Source: Dehalococcoidia bacterium UBA1123
Lineage (GTDB): Bacteria > Chloroflexota > Dehalococcoidia > Lucifugimonadales > UBA1123
Length of the DNA stretch: 16,962 bases
NCBI GenBank assembly: GCA_002313895.1
Contig: DCAW01000098.1
Location: 1-16,962 of the forward strand
Direction of reading: 5' to 3'
Made by a program: the position numbers and the translations under genes. The notes under the pieces are model-generated. The model searched no databases. It saw nothing but the letters and a program-made list of their open reading frames with translations, and was not told where the DNA came from. Positions 14,523-16,962 of the stretch are shown here, in pieces (position 1 is the first letter of the stretch; each line of letters opens with the position of its first letter).

Positions 14523-16193
14523 TTGACAGACAAGGACGACAACCGAGGAACCCTATTGCCCATTCCGGCCGATTTTCCAGTCGAATGGGAGAATGATGCA
14601 GAAGTCACTTATTTGTGGCGTTGGGACAGCATTCACAGCCCGTTGCCGTCATCTCCAATGTCGATATCTCTCGGTGAGGACAGGGTCGCAAGACAGGCTA
14701 AACAGAACCCAACCGCGTCGAATACCGCCACAACCTCTTTCCGAAGGCGGATCAACGGATATTCTTACTCAGCCAGCTTGCCTACGCAGGCGACGGACGA
14801 GGAACGCCAGAAACAGACTGATGAAATGGATGAGGCCATCGGGACCCTACGCGAACTCTGGGACACAGAAATCCGGCCCACAATGGAGGCGGAACTCGGC
14901 CGCGCAAAAAGCGTCCAACTGCGCTCGTTGACTGATTCCGAGCTGTTGGAACAGCTAGACGACTATCTCGAACTTTCAGTCAAACACTGGAAGTTTCACA
15001 CCCAGGTGGTTGGGCCAACTCACAGCTCCGTCCACCGACTCTCGATGTTGTACAAAGAGATCATGGGAGATGTTACGGACGACGAGCCTTATCGGTTGAT
15101 ACGTGGTTTGGACAACAAAAGCCTTGAGACCGACCTGGCAATTCAAGAGTTGGCGAAAAAGGTGCGAGAAGCTCCTGAAACACTGCGGATTTTCATTAAT
15201 AACGACGAGCCGAGCGAGATTCTTTCGTCGTTGGATCGTTCGGCCGAGGGAACACAATTCCTGAAAATGTTGGATAAATTTTTAGACGTGTATGGCCTGC
15301 GCCCTACTGGCTTTGATGCTCTGTATCCGTCGTGGAAAGAAGATCCATCGTTCGTAATATTAAACATAAGGAGCTTCATACAATCGTCTCCGAGAGACAT
15401 ACGTACGGAGCAAGAAACCCTATCGGAAGACGCAGAACAATGCCAACAGATGGTTCTCGCCAAGATAGGCGATGACAGAGATCGCATTGCAGAATTTCAG
15501 ACCTGTCTCGAACACGCTAGAGAACTATGGCCACTTAAAGAAGACCACGCATTTTACATTGACCAGGGGAGCGCGGCTTGCCTCCGCATCTTGCTCGCTG
15601 AGGTGGGCCGTCGTCTGTCCAGTCATGGCGTTATTAACGACTCCGACGACGTATTTTACCTTACTCTGGACGAGGCCTTGACGGCGCTGAAGAGTCCAAC
15701 ATCTGAGAATCTCGGCGACCTAGCTACGGAACGCCGAAATCAGCGCGACGCACAGATAAAGATCATCCCACCCGCGTTCCTGGGAACCTTGCCCGGTGAC
15801 GGTTCCCTGGGCATGGCGCCTGAATTTCGGAGCATGATGGGCCCGGCGCCCGAAGCGAACGGGGATCAAGATGAAACGGTGTTGAGAGGGGTCGGCGGCG
15901 CATCTGGGTCCGTTACAGGACCAGCGAAAATCGTTCGCTCTCCTGAAGAATTTGCCAAAATACGACCCGGCGACATCCTGGTGTGCACCTCCACAAGCCC
16001 TACTTGGACTCCATTATTTGGAACCGTAGGAGCGCTTGTGTCCGATTCGGGAGGCGTGCTCTCCCACACTGCGATCGTGGCAAGGGAGTATGGCCTGCCT
16101 GCTGTTGTGGGTGTCAAAGACGGGACCAGACGAATCGCCGACGGCCAGATTATCACGGTCGACGGCGACAACGGATTGGTTCTGTTGAGGTAA
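14523..16193 (+). CDS. PEP-utilizing-enzyme / rifampicin-phosphotransferase-like protein lacking an ATP-grasp domain
   Basis: The C-terminal 100 residues form a PEP-synthase/PPDK-type swivelling phosphohistidine domain: GGASGSVTGPAKIV near residue 458, PGDILVCTSTSPTWTPLF, then SGGVLSHTAIVAREYGLPAV with predicted phospho-acceptor H515. The first 420 residues resemble the substrate-binding region of rifampicin phosphotransferases: PADFPVEWENDAEV..WRWDSIHSPLP at 15-42, YGLRPTGFDALYPSW near 260, and LKEDHAFYIDQG and DDVFYLTLDEAL later. The roughly 300-residue ATP-grasp domain that phosphorylates the histidine is missing and no partner gene is seen nearby. A similar split occurs in phenylphosphate synthase. 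The start is TTG with GAGAGG 9 nt upstream; no better in-frame start exists before conserved residues. It is separated from mdh by a terminator. The substrate is unknown. Confidence 0.82.
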   Translation: MTDKDDNRGTLLPIPADFPVEWENDAEVTYLWRWDSIHSPLPSSPMSISLGEDRVARQAKQNPTASNTATTSFRRRINGYSYSASLPTQATDEERQKQTDEMDEAIGTLRELWDTEIRPTMEAELGRAKSVQLRSLTDSELLEQLDDYLELSVKHWKFHTQVVGPTHSSVHRLSMLYKEIMGDVTDDEPYRLIRGLDNKSLETDLAIQELAKKVREAPETLRIFINNDEPSEILSSLDRSAEGTQFLKMLDKFLDVYGLRPTGFDALYPSWKEDPSFVILNIRSFIQSSPRDIRTEQETLSEDAEQCQQMVLAKIGDDRDRIAEFQTCLEHARELWPLKEDHAFYIDQGSAACLRILLAEVGRRLSSHGVINDSDDVFYLTLDEALTALKSPTSENLGDLATERRNQRDAQIKIIPPAFLGTLPGDGSLGMAPEFRSMMGPAPEANGDQDETVLRGVGGASGSVTGPAKIVRSPEEFAKIRPGDILVCTSTSPTWTPLFGTVGALVSDSGGVLSHTAIVAREYGLPAVVGVKDGTRRIADGQIITVDGDNGLVLLR

Positions 16194-16231
16194 TCTACAA
16201 CCAACCCGCGGGGCGCATCCGTAGAGTAGTC

Positions 16232-16962
16232 ATGAGGTTTCCCTGGGCCAACGTAGCGCTTCTAGTAATGATCGGCGTTGAATCGATCAGTGGATTGCTG
16301 GGCCTCATCACAAGCGATTCCGACCTCGCGAGATACATTCAAATCCACCGTCTCGCGGGCTACGGAATACTCGCTATTCTAGGCTGGAAGGCTTTCAACA
16401 TAACTAGTTCATTGGGTGGACGTCGCAAGATTGGACCCCGTCTGACGTCTCTCGCGCTAGCTGGAACCTTATTTGGCGTTTTGACGTTAGGATTTGTGTG
16501 ATCGTGGCTTGGGGCGTTCGAGTTTGCGTGGTTTAGCGGCGTAAGTTGCCACATATATACAGGCGTATTGCTGGCGCCACTTGTAATCTGGCACGCAAAT
16601 CACCTGACTCGCCTATTCTCAATGAAAGTCTTGGCAGAGCGCAGAAATTTCTTGAAACTCTCAGGCATCACCGTGGCCGGATTCGGCGCATGTTAGGTCT
16701 CTGAGCGAGCGTCGCGGGTGACTACTTGAATGGAGCCAACCGTAGATTTACCGGATCATACGAGGCCGCAAGCTTTTCTAGAAACGCGTTCCCAAGGGTC
16801 TCGTGGTTTAACGACAACCCTTAGCAAATTGATCGATCGAACTGGACGCTCTCGGTTACAGGAATCTCGGACGCAGCGGCATACACGCTGGGCGATTTGG
16901 AACCAGATATCGAGATCACAGCACTATCGACTGCACTGGCGGATGGCACTCGACACAACATT
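16232..16962 (+). pseudogene. Broken membrane-anchored molybdopterin oxidoreductase (sulfite-oxidase fold), runs off the right edge
   Basis: Hand translation recovers one protein spread over several frames. From ATG 16232 (weak AGAG upstream) 89 codons are open, with three likely membrane helices and H39 in QIHRLAGYG, ending at TGA 16499. The same frame continues past the stop with SWLGAFEFAWFSGV, SCHIYTG and LVIWHANHLTR, then ERRNFLKLSGITVAG, to TAG 16694. After a frameshift near 16700, 16705-16821 encodes ANRRFTGSYEAASFSRNAFP and SWFNDNP. TAG 16822 follows, then the same frame gives IDRSNWTLSVTGISD and YTLGDLEPDIEITA. A second shift near 16915-16926 leads to IDCTGGWHSTQH, where the Cys would ligate molybdenum. 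Histidines in the helices suggest b-type heme. At least three stops and two shifts indicate either true decay or a low-quality contig end. Confidence 0.82.

Noticed and set aside
15983..16231. Upstream extension of the molybdoenzyme membrane-domain frame
   Set aside because: This part overlaps the phosphohistidine domain of the PEP-utilizing protein in another frame and is Arg/Cys-rich; the hydrophobic protein starts at ATG 16232.
16499..16501. TGA in the molybdoenzyme gene as a recoded codon (selenocysteine or tryptophan)
   Set aside because: TGA ends nadE and mdh normally, no SECIS-like hairpin is evident just after it, and TAG stops plus frameshifts follow, so gene decay or sequence error explains it better.

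Overview
The window is bacterial chromosomal DNA of moderate GC content, densely packed with genes on both strands; no gap between genes exceeds about 140 bp. The gene mix includes an F420-type luciferase-like oxidoreductase, an aldo/keto reductase, a ComB-type 2-phosphosulfolactate phosphatase, a geranylgeranyl-reductase-family flavoprotein, an LDH-like malate dehydrogenase and biotin carboxyltransferases. This would fit a free-living Chloroflexota bacterium (SAR202/Dehalococcoidia-like), but that assignment is an inference from gene content: there is no rRNA or other marker here. TGA is an ordinary stop codon (nadE and mdh end with it).

Layout. (1) 1-4437, minus strand: ispH > geranylgeranyl-reductase-family gene > comB > aldo/keto reductase > LLM oxidoreductase (cut by the window edge). 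Gaps are 64 bp or less, so this reads as one operon from a promoter near 4471. (2) 4553-8747, plus strand: PLP aminotransferase, a SIS-only GlmS-like protein, and glutamine-dependent NAD+ synthase. (3) 8755-9627, minus strand: folP, convergent with nadE and divergent from the next block. (4) 9706-14415, plus strand: acyl-CoA carboxyltransferase subunit (MmdA/12S-like), an overlapping 67-aa protein, a pyruvate/oxaloacetate carboxyltransferase fused to a biotinyl domain (5S + 1.3S-like), and malate dehydrogenase, closed by a clear intrinsic terminator. (5) 14523-16193, plus strand: a PEP-synthase/rifampicin-phosphotransferase-like protein that has the phosphohistidine domain but no ATP-grasp domain. 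(6) 16232 to the right edge, plus strand: a membrane-anchored molybdopterin oxidoreductase (sulfite-oxidase fold) broken by at least three in-frame stops and two frameshifts.

How the genes work together. Block 4 has the three activities of a methylmalonyl-CoA:pyruvate transcarboxylase (12S, 5S and 1.3S) next to malate dehydrogenase. This would link propionyl-/methylmalonyl-CoA to oxaloacetate and malate without a biotin carboxylase, as in the Wood-Werkman cycle. A split pyruvate carboxylase with its ATP-dependent subunit elsewhere is the main alternative. Block 1 pairs the last step of the MEP isoprenoid pathway with a prenyl-chain reductase, plus sulfonate and redox enzymes. The most notable points are the transcarboxylase-like cluster, the ATP-grasp-less PEP-utilizing protein, and the decayed (or mis-sequenced) molybdoenzyme at the right end.
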